NCBI RefSeq assembly: GCF_004342885.1
Contig: NZ_SMAB01000007.1
Coordinates: 62,001-126,000, forward strand
Direction: 5' to 3'
Origin: Tepidibacillus fermentans
Lineage (GTDB): Bacteria > Bacillota > Bacilli > Tepidibacillales > Tepidibacillaceae
Length of the DNA stretch: 64,000 nucleotides
The notes beneath the pieces were generated by a model. The model did no database searches. It was given only the letters and a program-made list of their open reading frames with translations, and had not been told where the DNA came from. Positions 38,052-46,483 of this stretch are shown here, in pieces. The stretch's first letter is position 1; every line of letters starts with the position of its first letter. The position numbers and the translations under genes were made by a program.

Positions 38052-39401
38052 ATGAGAGAGAAACAAAAAGTTGCAATTGTAACACTAGGATGTGAGAAAA
38101 ATCTCGTTGATTCGGAAATTATGTCAGGATTATTAGAGAGAGATGGTTATGAAATTACAAACCAAAAAGAAGATGCAGATGTGATTATTGTCAATACTTG
38201 TGGTTTTATTGACGCCTCAAAAGAAGAATCGGTGAATACGATTTTAGACATGGCCGATTATAAAGCGAAAGGTAAATTAAAATCACTGATTGTAACGGGA
38301 TGTTTAAGTCAACGGTATAAAGAGATTCTTATGGAAGAAATGCCTGAAATTGATGGTCTTATCGGAACGGGTGAATTTGATCGAATTGTTGAGGTTATAA
38401 AAGAATCATTAGAAGGCAAAAAACCAATCTATATAGGGAATCCCATTTTTAGCTATGAACAAAATTTACCGCGTAAAAGATCAACGCCTTTTCATTCAGC
38501 ATATATTAAAATTGCTGAAGGCTGTGATAATTCTTGTACGTTTTGTGTGATACCTTCTCTTCGAGGCAAATTTCGAAGTCGCGGAATTCCTTCAATTTTA
38601 AATGAAGCGAAAGACCTTGTTGCTCAAGGAGTAAAAGAAATCAGTCTTATTGCTCAAGATACTACTTACTATGGTATGGATAAATATGGTAAGATAATGT
38701 TACCAGAATTAATTGATGAATTATCAAGAATTGAAGGATTAGACTGGATTCGACTACATTATTTGTATCCTGGTTATTTTACAGATGAACTGATCGAAGC
38801 TTTTACGACAAATCCCAAACTCTGTAAATATATCGATATGCCATTACAACATAGTGAAGATCATATTTTAAAGAAAATGTTACGACCAGGACGTCAAACC
38901 GATATTCGGAATTTAATACATAAAATTCGTTCAAAAGTACCTGATGTTGCATTGAGAACTTCTATTATTGTTGGTTTCCCTGGCGAAACGGAAGAAGATT
39001 TTGAGCACCTTATTGATTTTATTAAAGAAATTCGCTTTGATCGTTTAGGGGTGTTCACATATTCCGAAGAAGAAGGATCTCCTGCTTCACGTTTACCAAA
39101 TCAAGTACCGCAGGAAATTAAGGAGAAAAGAGCGAATATTCTTATGGAAGTGCAAAGAGAGATTGCGCAGGTACGGAATTCTCGATTTATTGGTAAAGAA
39201 TTAGATGTTCTAATTGAAAAATATGATAAAAAAAATAACGTATTTATTGGTCGAACTCAATATGATGCACCAGAAATCGATGGAGAAGTGTTTATTAGTA
39301 ATATTCAGGCCAATATTGGTGAAATCGTCAAAGTTAAAATTACCCATTCATATGAATTTGACCTCGTTGGGGAGGGTATTAAGAGTGAATCTACCAAATA
39401 A
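38052..39401 (+). CDS. rimO: ribosomal protein S12 methylthiotransferase RimO
   Basis: Radical-SAM enzyme that methylthiolates an aspartate of ribosomal protein S12. About 449 residues. Seen: N-terminal UPF0004 cysteines in TLGCEKNLVDSE, NTCGFIDASKEES and VTGCLSQRY; radical-SAM CxxxCxxC in [34 protein letters not shown]-terminal TRAM domain. The NTCGFID variant and PSLRGKFRSR favour RimO over MiaB; a miaB also lies at 52390. ATG 38052 has a weak GGTGG upstream; an in-frame ATG at 38025 lacks a ribosome-binding site. Confidence 0.92.
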   Translation: MREKQKVAIVTLGCEKNLVDSEIMSGLLERDGYEITNQKEDADVIIVNTCGFIDASKEESVNTILDMADYKAKGKLKSLIVTGCLSQRYKEILMEEMPEIDGLIGTGEFDRIVEVIKESLEGKKPIYIGNPIFSYEQNLPRKRSTPFHSAYIKIAEGCDNSCTFCVIPSLRGKFRSRGIPSILNEAKDLVAQGVKEISLIAQDTTYYGMDKYGKIMLPELIDELSRIEGLDWIRLHYLYPGYFTDELIEAFTTNPKLCKYIDMPLQHSEDHILKKMLRPGRQTDIRNLIHKIRSKVPDVALRTSIIVGFPGETEEDFEHLIDFIKEIRFDRLGVFTYSEEEGSPASRLPNQVPQEIKEKRANILMEVQREIAQVRNSRFIGKELDVLIEKYDKKNNVFIGRTQYDAPEIDGEVFISNIQANIGEIVKVKITHSYEFDLVGEGIKSESTK

Positions 39402-39966
39402 AATCACACTTGCAAGGATTTTTTTAGTTCCAATTATCATGGTTTTTTTACTGATTCGTTTTGATTTTGGTGAAATTAAAATTGCTGGTGAAGTGACAAC
39501 GTATAGTGAACTGATCGCTACTTTTATCTTTATTGTGGCTGCAAGTACTGATGGGTTAGATGGTTATATTGCACGAAAAAGAAAACTTGTTACAAATCTT
39601 GGTAAATTTTTAGACCCATTGGCTGATAAATTATTAATTTCTGCTGCATTGATTTCCTTAGTAGAAATGCAACGTTTAGATGCTTGGATTGCGATTGTGA
39701 TCATTAGTAGGGAATTTGCAGTTACCGGTCTGCGAATGGTTGCAGCTGCTGAAGGATTTGTGATTTCAGCAAGTAAACTCGGAAAGTTAAAGACTGTTAC
39801 CCAGATTATCGCGATTGTTTTGTTAATGTTAAATAATTTTCCATTCAATTACATTCATTTTCCCTTTGCTCAAATTATGGTATGGATCGCTGTACTTATG
39901 ACGATTATTTCAGGTGTCGATTATTTTATAAAAAATAAACAAGTGATTGAAATTAAACAGAACTAG
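39385..39966 (+). CDS. pgsA: CDP-diacylglycerol-glycerol-3-phosphate 3-phosphatidyltransferase
   Basis: Makes phosphatidylglycerol phosphate in the membrane. 193 residues, mostly hydrophobic. Seen: NLPNKITLARI at the N terminus and the CDP-alcohol phosphotransferase motif DGYIARKRKL ... GKFLDPLADK with all conserved aspartates. GTG 39385 follows GGGGAGGG and overlaps rimO by 17 bases; the frame open from 39214 is only the antecedent part inside rimO. Confidence 0.95.
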   Translation: MNLPNKITLARIFLVPIIMVFLLIRFDFGEIKIAGEVTTYSELIATFIFIVAASTDGLDGYIARKRKLVTNLGKFLDPLADKLLISAALISLVEMQRLDAWIAIVIISREFAVTGLRMVAAAEGFVISASKLGKLKTVTQIIAIVLLMLNNFPFNYIHFPFAQIMVWIAVLMTIISGVDYFIKNKQVIEIKQN

Positions 39967-39972
39967 TAGATA

Positions 39973-40001
39973 ATAGTAGGTATAGACCTACTATTTTTTT
40001 C
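39973..40001 (+). terminator. pgsA terminator
   Basis: ATAGTAGGT (39973-39981) with ACCTACTAT (39986-39994), ATAG loop, then T run. Confidence 0.85.
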
Positions 40002-40045
40002 TTTAGAATTACTTTTTTGTATTTTAGAAATGGAGGACGTTACTT

Positions 40046-41299
40046 TTGCTAAAAGGTGAAATCATTGCTGTTGGTACTGAATTGTTATTAGGGCAAATTG
40101 CAAATACAAATGCTCAATATATCTCGAGAAAAATGGCCGAAATCGGTGTTCCAATCTACTACCATGTTAGTGTTGGAGACAATGAAGAAAGATTAAAACA
40201 AGCCATATTACAGGCACAAAAGCGTTCTAATCTCATTATTTTTACTGGTGGCTTAGGCCCTACTCAAGATGATTTGACGAAAGAAACAGCAGCTAAAGTT
40301 TTAAATCGTAGATTAGTTTTGGATCTACCCTCTTTTACTAAAATCGTTTCTTTTTTTAAACAAAGACAAATAGAAATGACAGAAAACAATAAAAAACAAG
40401 CAATGGTCTTGGAGGGTAGTATGGTTTTCCCAAATGATCATGGACTAGCTGCAGGAATTGGACTGGAATCTGATGAAAGATACTATGTCTTCCTTCCCGG
40501 ACCTCCGAGTGAAATGAAACCGATGTTAATTCATTATGTGATCCCTTGGATCCAAAAGATTGATCGTGGAAATATTTTTTATTCAAAAGTGATGAGGTTT
40601 TATGGGATTGGTGAATCCGCTTTAGAGGAATGTATCATCGACTTAATTGAAAACCAAACGAATCCAACGATAGCACCATTAGCAAATGATGGAGAGGTTA
40701 CTCTTCGATTAACAGCCCATGCAAAAACAGAAGAAGAAGCTTTAGCTTTTATTCTCCCAGTAGAAGAGGAAATTCATCATCGTTTAGAACCGTTTCATTT
40801 TGGTTATGGCAATGAAGAGATCGAATATGTTGTCTTCCGATTATTAGAACAGTTACAACTAACTGTATCTGTGTCTGAAAGTTGTACAGGCGGTCTTATA
40901 GGCAGCCAATTTACAAAAATTCCTGGAAGTTCAAAAGTTTATTACGGAGGAATCATCTGTTACACGAATGAAATCAAACATAAAATTCTTCATGTTCCAA
41001 ATGAAATACTAGATATGAAAGGAGCAGTTAGCAAGGAAACGGCACAAATTTTAAGTGAAGAAACGTTGAAACTTTTTGATACCGATCTAGCCGTTTCAAT
41101 TACCGGAATCGCAGGCCCTGAATCAGTAGAGAATAAACCCGTTGGATTGATTTATATTGGGATCAGTGAAAAAGGAAAAGAAACGATGGTAAAAGAAATT
41201 CGCCTATCAGGAAGTAGGCAAGCGATTCAAAGACGAGCAGCGAAATACGTTCATTATTATTTATGGCAAATTTTAAAAGATCGAGTCAATCAAGTTTAA
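40046..41299 (+). CDS. cinA: CinA family protein
   Basis: Competence/damage-inducible protein; the family hydrolyses ADP-ribose and deamidates NMN. 417 residues. Seen: N-terminal MoCF-like domain (IIAVGTELLLGQIANTN, FTGGLGPTQDDLTKE, LPGPPSEMKPML) and C-terminal CinA domain (VSVSESCTGGLIGSQFTKIPGSS, SITGIAGPES). TTG 40046 follows TGGAGG. Directly before recA, as across Gram-positive bacteria. Confidence 0.95.
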   Translation: MLKGEIIAVGTELLLGQIANTNAQYISRKMAEIGVPIYYHVSVGDNEERLKQAILQAQKRSNLIIFTGGLGPTQDDLTKETAAKVLNRRLVLDLPSFTKIVSFFKQRQIEMTENNKKQAMVLEGSMVFPNDHGLAAGIGLESDERYYVFLPGPPSEMKPMLIHYVIPWIQKIDRGNIFYSKVMRFYGIGESALEECIIDLIENQTNPTIAPLANDGEVTLRLTAHAKTEEEALAFILPVEEEIHHRLEPFHFGYGNEEIEYVVFRLLEQLQLTVSVSESCTGGLIGSQFTKIPGSSKVYYGGIICYTNEIKHKILHVPNEILDMKGAVSKETAQILSEETLKLFDTDLAVSITGIAGPESVENKPVGLIYIGISEKGKETMVKEIRLSGSRQAIQRRAAKYVHYYLWQILKDRVNQV

Positions 41300-41304
41300 A
41301 ATAG

Positions 41305-41318
41305 AGAATAAACGTTCG
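41305..41318 (+). promoter_or_regulatory. LexA (SOS) box of recA
   Basis: AGAATAAACGTTCG resembles the Bacillus LexA/DinR operator CGAAC-N4-GTTCG: the right half-site is perfect, the left has three of five bases. It lies about 90 bases before recA, just upstream of a weak promoter region (TTGTAT at 41329). Confidence 0.55.
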
Positions 41319-41403
41319 CAAAAAAATCTTGTATATTCTCTCATTTCAGTATAAGATAGTATCAGAAGATACATAGGAAAATGAATAAAAAGGGGAGAAC
41401 AAA

Positions 41404-42447
41404 GTGAGCGATCGTAAAGCAGCGCTAGAAAATGCGCTACGTCAAATAGAAAAACAATTTGGTAAAGGTTCAATTATGAAGCTTGGGGAAGCTGCTTCGG
41501 CACAAGTAGAAACAGTTTCTAGTGGTTCTTTGGCATTAGATATTGCTTTAGGCATTGGTGGTTATCCAAGAGGAAGAATTATTGAGATTTACGGCCCTGA
41601 ATCATCAGGTAAAACAACAGTTGCTTTGCATGCAATTGCTGAGGTTCAAAAAATTGGAGGACAAGCAGCATTCATTGATGCTGAGCATGCATTAGATCCA
41701 ACTTATGCGAGAAATCTTGGAGTAAATATTGATGAACTTCTACTTTCTCAACCAGATACTGGGGAACAAGCGTTAGAAATTGCGGAAGCTTTAGTTCGAA
41801 GTGGTGCAGTAGATATTATTGTTATAGATTCTGTTGCCGCTCTTGTACCTAAGGCGGAAATAGAAGGGGAAATGGGAGATTCTCATGTGGGTTTACAGGC
41901 ACGTTTGATGTCCCAAGCTTTACGTAAACTTTCCGGTGCGATTAATAAATCCAAAACAATTGCCATCTTTATTAACCAAATTCGTGAAAAAGTTGGTGTT
42001 ATGTTTGGAAATCCTGAAACAACACCTGGTGGTCGAGCATTAAAATTCTATAGCAGTATACGCCTTGAAGTAAGACGTGCAGAAACCTTAAAACAAGGAA
42101 ATGATATGGTTGGTAACCGTACGAAGATTAAAGTAGTTAAAAATAAAGTGGCACCACCTTTTAAACAAGCAGATGTCGATATCATGTACGGTGAAGGTAT
42201 TTCCAAAGAGGGTAGTATTTTAGATATTGGAACAGAGTTGGATATTATTGCAAAAAGTGGTGCATGGTATTCTTTTGAAGAAGAACGTCTTGGTCAAGGT
42301 CGAGAAAATGCGAAACAATATTTAAAAGATCACCCTGAAATATCAGAAAAGATCGAGCAAAAAATTAGAGAATACCACAGTTTAGGCAAGGTTATCTCTA
42401 CAAGTATAGGCGAAGATTCGGAAGAAGAATTACTATTTGAACTCTAA
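41404..42447 (+). CDS. recA: recombinase RecA
   Basis: ATP-dependent strand-exchange protein and SOS coprotease. 347 residues. Seen: Walker A GPESSGKT (64-71), the [15 protein letters not shown] segment, [13 protein letters not shown] Walker B, and MRxGxP-like L1/L2 loops ([27 protein letters not shown]). GTG 41404 follows AAAAGGGGAG. Operator-like box upstream and a terminator downstream. Confidence 0.98.
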   Translation: MSDRKAALENALRQIEKQFGKGSIMKLGEAASAQVETVSSGSLALDIALGIGGYPRGRIIEIYGPESSGKTTVALHAIAEVQKIGGQAAFIDAEHALDPTYARNLGVNIDELLLSQPDTGEQALEIAEALVRSGAVDIIVIDSVAALVPKAEIEGEMGDSHVGLQARLMSQALRKLSGAINKSKTIAIFINQIREKVGVMFGNPETTPGGRALKFYSSIRLEVRRAETLKQGNDMVGNRTKIKVVKNKVAPPFKQADVDIMYGEGISKEGSILDIGTELDIIAKSGAWYSFEEERLGQGRENAKQYLKDHPEISEKIEQKIREYHSLGKVISTSIGEDSEEELLFEL

Positions 42448-42459
42448 TGTCCAGGAACA

Positions 42460-42487
42460 GGCACCTATTCACATATAGGTGCTTTTC
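42460..42487 (+). terminator. recA terminator
   Basis: GCACCTAT (42461-42468) with ATAGGTGC (42475-42482), TCACAT loop, TTTT. Confidence 0.8.
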
Positions 42488-42534
42488 ATATTTACAAATA
42501 CAAATCTTCAAAATTCAATAATGATGGTGATTAT

Positions 42535-43185
42535 ATGGAAATACCGAAAAGAATAACAAAAATAACACAACAAAAACAAAATCCAAAACGATACAACATC
42601 TTTCTCAATGATCATTATGCATTCTCTGTTCATGAAGATGTTTTAGTCGCGAGACGATTAATAAAAGGGAAAGAAATTAATGACCAAGAAGTCTTAACGA
42701 TCTTAAAAGAAGAAGAACAAAACAAAATATGGCAAAAGGCAATTAAATATTTAAGTTTTCGACCAAGAACCACAAAAGAGATAGAAGAATATCTTATAAA
42801 CAATGATTATGACCAAGAACTGGTTCAAAACGTAATTGTAAAACTACAAGCTGAAAAGTGGCTTGATGATCGACGTTACGCTGAAGTATACACAGAACAA
42901 CGAATTCGAATAAAACCAAGAGGAAAAAGGTTAATCGCTCAAGAAATGAAAAGAAAAGGGATTGCTTCAAAATATATAGAAGAAAGCCTCAGTAAAATTG
43001 ACAATGACACAGAATTTCAAATGGCATTAGAATTAACAAAGAAAAAGGTTCACCAATATGGAGAAGGAGATTGGCTGACCTTTCAACGTAAGTTAGGAGG
43101 GTTCCTCCAGCGTAAGGGATTCTCCTATGAAGTCGTAAGGAGGATATTGCGACATGTAAAAGAGCACTTTAGTAATGATCAATAA
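42535..43185 (+). CDS. recX: regulatory protein RecX
   Basis: RecA modulator, 216 residues, tandem three-helix RecX repeats. Seen: ITKITQQKQNPKRYNIFLNDHYAFSVHED (N-terminal Firmicute extension, about 5-33), YLSFRPRTTKEIEEYL, WLDDRRYAEVYTEQRI and GKRLIAQEMKRKGI. ATG 42535 lies behind GATGGTGAT. Adjacent to recA, as usual. Confidence 0.92.
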   Translation: MEIPKRITKITQQKQNPKRYNIFLNDHYAFSVHEDVLVARRLIKGKEINDQEVLTILKEEEQNKIWQKAIKYLSFRPRTTKEIEEYLINNDYDQELVQNVIVKLQAEKWLDDRRYAEVYTEQRIRIKPRGKRLIAQEMKRKGIASKYIEESLSKIDNDTEFQMALELTKKKVHQYGEGDWLTFQRKLGGFLQRKGFSYEVVRRILRHVKEHFSNDQ

Positions 43186-43204
43186 GAGGATAAGGCTTGA
43201 TCTC

Positions 43205-43233
43205 TTGACAAGCTTACTAATGAATAATACAAT
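43205..43233 (+). promoter_or_regulatory. strong sigma-A promoter of rny
   Basis: TTGACA (43205-43210), 17-base spacer, TACAAT (43228-43233). Close to consensus; predicts a ~140-base leader ahead of rny. Confidence 0.8.
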
Positions 43234-43239
43234 TGAATT

Positions 43240-43266
43240 GCATCTTTTATATTTTTTGGAAGATGC
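43240..43266 (+). promoter_or_regulatory. 5'-terminal stem-loop of the rny leader
   Basis: GCATCTT (43240-43246) and AAGATGC (43260-43266) form a perfect 7-bp stem with a 13-base loop, starting at the predicted transcription start. Such 5' stems can protect an mRNA from 5' decay. Confidence 0.45.
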
Positions 43267-43324
43267 TAGCCACTTACTTTTTAAATATAAAAGCTATGAA
43301 AAATGTGAAAGATTGACGAGGCCA

Positions 43325-43353
43325 AAGACCGAATGGAATCGGTCTTGTTTTTT
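43325..43353 (+). terminator. terminator-like hairpin in the rny leader
   Basis: AAGACCGA (43325-43332) with TCGGTCTT (43339-43346), then G and six T. It lies after the rny promoter and 25 bases before the rny start, so it can attenuate rny rather than end recX alone. Confidence 0.75.
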
Positions 43354-43377
43354 AGGTAAGCAAAGGGAGGTGAACGA

Positions 43378-44916
43378 ATGGACTTAGGAAATATAGCCCT
43401 TTTGCTTGCGTCAACTACAGCTGGAGTCGGTGTAGGTTACTTTATCCGCAAATCCATAGCTGAAGCAAAGATCTCCAGTGCTGAAAATGCAGCTAGACAA
43501 ATCATTGAACAGGCAAAGAAAGAAGCAGAAGCTTCAAAAAAGGAATTGATCTTAGAAGCTAAGGATGAGGTTCACAAATTAAGAAGTGAAGCTGATAGAG
43601 ATATACGCGAACGAAGAAATGAAATTCAACGTCTTGAAAGAAGGTTATTACAAAAAGAAGAAACCTTAGACAAAAAATTAGAATCGTTAGAGCGTAAAGA
43701 AGAATCTCTACAACAAAAGGAAAAAAATATAACAGAGACGCGAGCAAGAGTTGAGGAAATATTACGAGAACAAGTAGCAGAATTAGAAAGAATATCTAAC
43801 TTAACGACAGAAGAAGCGAAACAGATCATCTTAGAAAACGTTGAGCGGGAAGTTCGACATGATGCTGCTGTTTTAATTAAAGAGATTGAACAGCAGACGA
43901 AAGAGGAAGCTGATAAGAAAGCTCGAGAAATAATTACGACAGCAATTCAACGTTGTGCGGCAGACCATGTCGCTGAAACAACAGTTTCTGTTGTAGCGCT
44001 TCCAAATGACGAAATGAAAGGCCGAATCATTGGAAGAGAAGGACGTAATATTCGTGCATTAGAAACTTTAACAGGAATTGATTTAATTATTGATGATACT
44101 CCAGAAGCAGTTATATTATCAGGATTTGATCCGATTCGACGGGAAATTGCAAGAACAGCATTAGAAAAATTAGTTGCAGATGGTCGAATTCATCCTGCGC
44201 GTATTGAAGAAATGGTTGAAAAAGCACGGAAAGAAGTAGACGAGCGAATTCGTGAATATGGAGAACAAGCGACATTTGAGGTTGGTGTTCATAATTTACA
44301 TCCAGATTTAATCAAAATTCTCGGTCGTCTTAAATTTAGAACCAGTTATGGTCAAAATGTCTTAAAACATTCAATTGAAGTTGCTCATCTATGTGGCTTA
44401 ATGGCTGCAGAGTTAGGGCAGGATGTTACCTTAGCCAAAAGAGCCGGTTTACTACATGATATTGGTAAAGCGATTGACCATGAAGTAGAAGGTTCTCATG
44501 TCGAAATTGGTGTCGAATTGGCGAAAAAGTATAATGAACATCCTGTGGTTATCAATGGAATTGCATCTCATCACGGAGATGTAGAGCCTACTTCTATTAT
44601 TGCTGTATTAGTAGGGGCAGCTGATGCTTTATCTGCAGCGAGACCTGGTGCCCGCAGGGAAACTCTTGAAACATACATTAAACGTCTAGAGAAACTTGAA
44701 GAGATTTCTGAATCCTTTGATGGAGTTGAAAAGTCTTATGCTATTCAAGCAGGTCGAGAAGTGAGAGTCATGGTTGATCCTGAGCAAATCTCAGATGATG
44801 ATTCGATCATATTGGCTAGGGATATCACAAAACGGATCGAAAATGAACTCGATTATCCAGGCCATATTAAGGTAATAGTGATAAGAGAAACTCGGGCAGT
44901 TGAATATGCAAAATAA
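43378..44916 (+). CDS. rny: ribonuclease Y
   Basis: Membrane-anchored endoribonuclease that starts mRNA decay in Bacillales. 512 residues. Seen: N-terminal hydrophobic segment (2-22), long coiled coil rich in Glu/Lys/Arg (about 30-200), KH domain ([19 protein letters not shown]) and HD domain with [10 protein letters not shown] and the HHGD motif. ATG 43378 follows GGGAGGTGAACGA. It may be partnered by RicA, encoded at 53867. Confidence 0.97.
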   Translation: MDLGNIALLLASTTAGVGVGYFIRKSIAEAKISSAENAARQIIEQAKKEAEASKKELILEAKDEVHKLRSEADRDIRERRNEIQRLERRLLQKEETLDKKLESLERKEESLQQKEKNITETRARVEEILREQVAELERISNLTTEEAKQIILENVEREVRHDAAVLIKEIEQQTKEEADKKAREIITTAIQRCAADHVAETTVSVVALPNDEMKGRIIGREGRNIRALETLTGIDLIIDDTPEAVILSGFDPIRREIARTALEKLVADGRIHPARIEEMVEKARKEVDERIREYGEQATFEVGVHNLHPDLIKILGRLKFRTSYGQNVLKHSIEVAHLCGLMAAELGQDVTLAKRAGLLHDIGKAIDHEVEGSHVEIGVELAKKYNEHPVVINGIASHHGDVEPTSIIAVLVGAADALSAARPGARRETLETYIKRLEKLEEISESFDGVEKSYAIQAGREVRVMVDPEQISDDDSIILARDITKRIENELDYPGHIKVIVIRETRAVEYAK

Positions 44917-44941
44917 AGTGGCATAGCCACTTTATTTTTTT
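44911..44941 (+). terminator. rny terminator overlapping the stop codon
   Basis: AAATAAAGTGGC (44911-44922) with GCCACTTTATTT (44926-44937), ATA loop, T's. The 5' arm includes the rny stop. Confidence 0.88.
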
Positions 44942-44981
44942 CATTAAATAGATGGTAAGAGAATTCAGGGAGTGAAACTTT

Positions 44982-45779
44982 TTGAGAATCCTTTTTTTGG
45001 GAGACATTGTAGGTTCTCCAGGCCGTAATGCTATTGCTGAAAACATAAATAAAATTAAACAAAAATTTCGACCACAAATTATTGTAGCAAATGGGGAAAA
45101 TGCTGCAGGAGGAAGGGGAATTACTGAAAAAATACTAAAAGATTTGATGAATCTTGGTATTCATGTGGTTACGATGGGAAATCATACATGGGATCAAAAA
45201 GATATCTATCAATTTATTGATCATTTCCCTCATCTCATTCGTCCTGCCAATTATCCTAGCGGCACCCCTGGAAAAGGCTATACAATTATTAATTTTAATG
45301 CTCACAAATTGGCAATTATTAATCTACAAGGGCGCACCTTTTTACCAGCCATTGATTGCCCTTTTCGAAAAGTTGAAGAAATTTTAGAAGAGATAAGAAA
45401 AGAAACAGCAAATATTCTTGTAGATTTCCATGCTGAAGCAACTTCTGAAAAACAAGCAATGGGTTGGTTCTTAGATGGAAAAGTAAGTGCAGTAGTAGGT
45501 ACTCACACTCATGTTCAAACTGCAGATGAAAGAATTTTACCAAAAGGAACTGCTTATATCACCGATGTGGGAATGGTTGGTCCATATGATGGAATATTGG
45601 GTATGAAAAAAGAAGAAGTTATAGAAAAATTTATCACTGCTTTACCCCAAAGGTTTGAGGTTGATAAATTAGGTAGATGGCAATTAAATGCTGTTATTAT
45701 CGATATTGATTTAGTTACTGGAAAGGCAAAACGTATTGAACGTATTCATCTTAATCAGGAAAAATCAATCGTAGAATAA
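44982..45779 (+). CDS. ymdB: YmdB-family metallophosphodiesterase
   Basis: 265-residue phosphodiesterase; B. subtilis YmdB hydrolyses 2',3'-cyclic nucleotides and influences biofilm and motility fate. Seen: metal-binding FLGDIVGSPGR (Asp8), VANGENAAGGRG, MGNHTWDQK, VDFHAEATSEK and GTHTHVQTAD. TTG 44982 follows AGGGAGTGAA. The rny-ymdB-spoVS order is conserved. Confidence 0.94.
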   Translation: MRILFLGDIVGSPGRNAIAENINKIKQKFRPQIIVANGENAAGGRGITEKILKDLMNLGIHVVTMGNHTWDQKDIYQFIDHFPHLIRPANYPSGTPGKGYTIINFNAHKLAIINLQGRTFLPAIDCPFRKVEEILEEIRKETANILVDFHAEATSEKQAMGWFLDGKVSAVVGTHTHVQTADERILPKGTAYITDVGMVGPYDGILGMKKEEVIEKFITALPQRFEVDKLGRWQLNAVIIDIDLVTGKAKRIERIHLNQEKSIVE

Positions 45780-45833
45780 CCCCTTTAGAAAAATTTTCCG
45801 TTCTAAATTTTTTGATATTTTTCACTTTTTATA

Positions 45834-45863
45834 GCAGGAATTTTTTTGAATGACAGCGAATAT
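45834..45863 (+). promoter_or_regulatory. sigma-H promoter of spoVS
   Basis: GCAGGAATT (45834-45842), 12-base spacer, AGCGAATAT (45855-45863), matching RnAGGAWWW and RnnGAATWW. spoVS is a known sigma-H target in B. subtilis. Confidence 0.7.
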
Positions 45864-45915
45864 ATTATACTAATGATTTATTCCATAATGTAGCCATACA
45901 AGGAGGTTTCAATCC

Positions 45916-46176
45916 ATGGAAGTATTAAAAGTTTCAGCAAAATCTAGCCCCAACGCTGTTGCAGGTGCACTAGCTGGGGTGCTACGTGAGCGTGGTGCCG
46001 CTGAGATACAAGCGATTGGTGCAGGTGCACTTAATCAAGCTGTTAAAGCAGTAGCAATCGCGCGAGGTTTCGTAGCACCTAGTGGTGTTGACCTTATTTG
46101 TATTCCTGCTTTTACGGATATTGTGATTGATGGTGAAGAAAGAACAGCCATTAAATTAATTGTAGAACCTCGATAA
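45916..46176 (+). CDS. spoVS: stage V sporulation protein S
   Basis: 86-residue Alba-like protein needed for normal progress of spore coat and core development. Seen: MEVLKVSAKSSPNAVAGALAGVLRE, AIGAGALNQAVKAVAIARGF and a C-terminal EERTAIKLIVEPR, near-invariant in the family. ATG 45916 follows AAGGAGG. Monocistronic with sigma-H promoter and terminator. Confidence 0.97.
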   Translation: MEVLKVSAKSSPNAVAGALAGVLRERGAAEIQAIGAGALNQAVKAVAIARGFVAPSGVDLICIPAFTDIVIDGEERTAIKLIVEPR

Positions 46177-46186
46177 GATTTGGATT

Positions 46187-46220
46187 AAACCTGTTTTCCT
46201 AAATGGAAGACAGGTTTTTC
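46187..46220 (+). terminator. spoVS terminator
   Basis: AAACCTGTTTTCC (46187-46199) pairs with GGAAGACAGGTTT (46205-46217) with G-U allowance, then TTT. Confidence 0.85.
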
Positions 46221-46259
46221 GCTTGAAGATAAAGACATCATAACTTTATCTAGGGAAGG

Positions 46260-46480
46260 GCCTCGACTTTGTTCACAGGCTAGAAGGAGGTAAGAGTGAG
46301 TAAATGCAGACAACCTGCTAACTACACCATTGTAAAAGTAGAATACCCTATGCCATCAAGCCAAGGTTAGAACATACCGAATGCTGATGGAAGAAAGACA
46401 TGGAAAGCCGTATGATGGAAAACCTCACGTACGGTTTGATGAGGGGAAACTGAAATGAGTAGGACTGTTTTGGGAGGGAT
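46260..46480 (+). mobile_element. group II intron 3' remnant with domains V and VI
   Basis: The 307-base gap between spoVS and the dipeptidase gene holds no ORF but a typical intron domain V at about 46405-46438: AAGCCGTA pairs with TACGGTTT, the catalytic AGC triad carries the expected G-U pair, a CG bulge sits in CACGTACGG, and GATGAGGGG follows. AAACTG (46447-46452) with CTGTTT (46465-46470) can form a domain-VI-like stem. No reverse transcriptase frame and no domain I are visible, so it is a truncated relic. The left limit is approximate. The upper domain V stem has one unpaired base, in line with decay. Confidence 0.65.
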
Positions 46481-46483
46481 AAT

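Noticed and set aside
39214-39384. N-terminal extension of pgsA into rimO
   Set aside because: The extension is translated from within rimO in another frame, is not conserved in PgsA, and GTG 39385 has a better ribosome-binding site.
43175-43387. Open frame of 70 codons between recX and rny
   Set aside because: It overlaps recX, has no ribosome-binding site, resembles no protein family, and runs through the rny promoter and leader hairpins.
46298-46372. 24-codon frame starting GTG after AAGGAGGTAAGA in the intron relic
   Set aside because: Good ribosome-binding site by chance, but very short, no recognisable product, and the region is better explained as intron RNA sequence.
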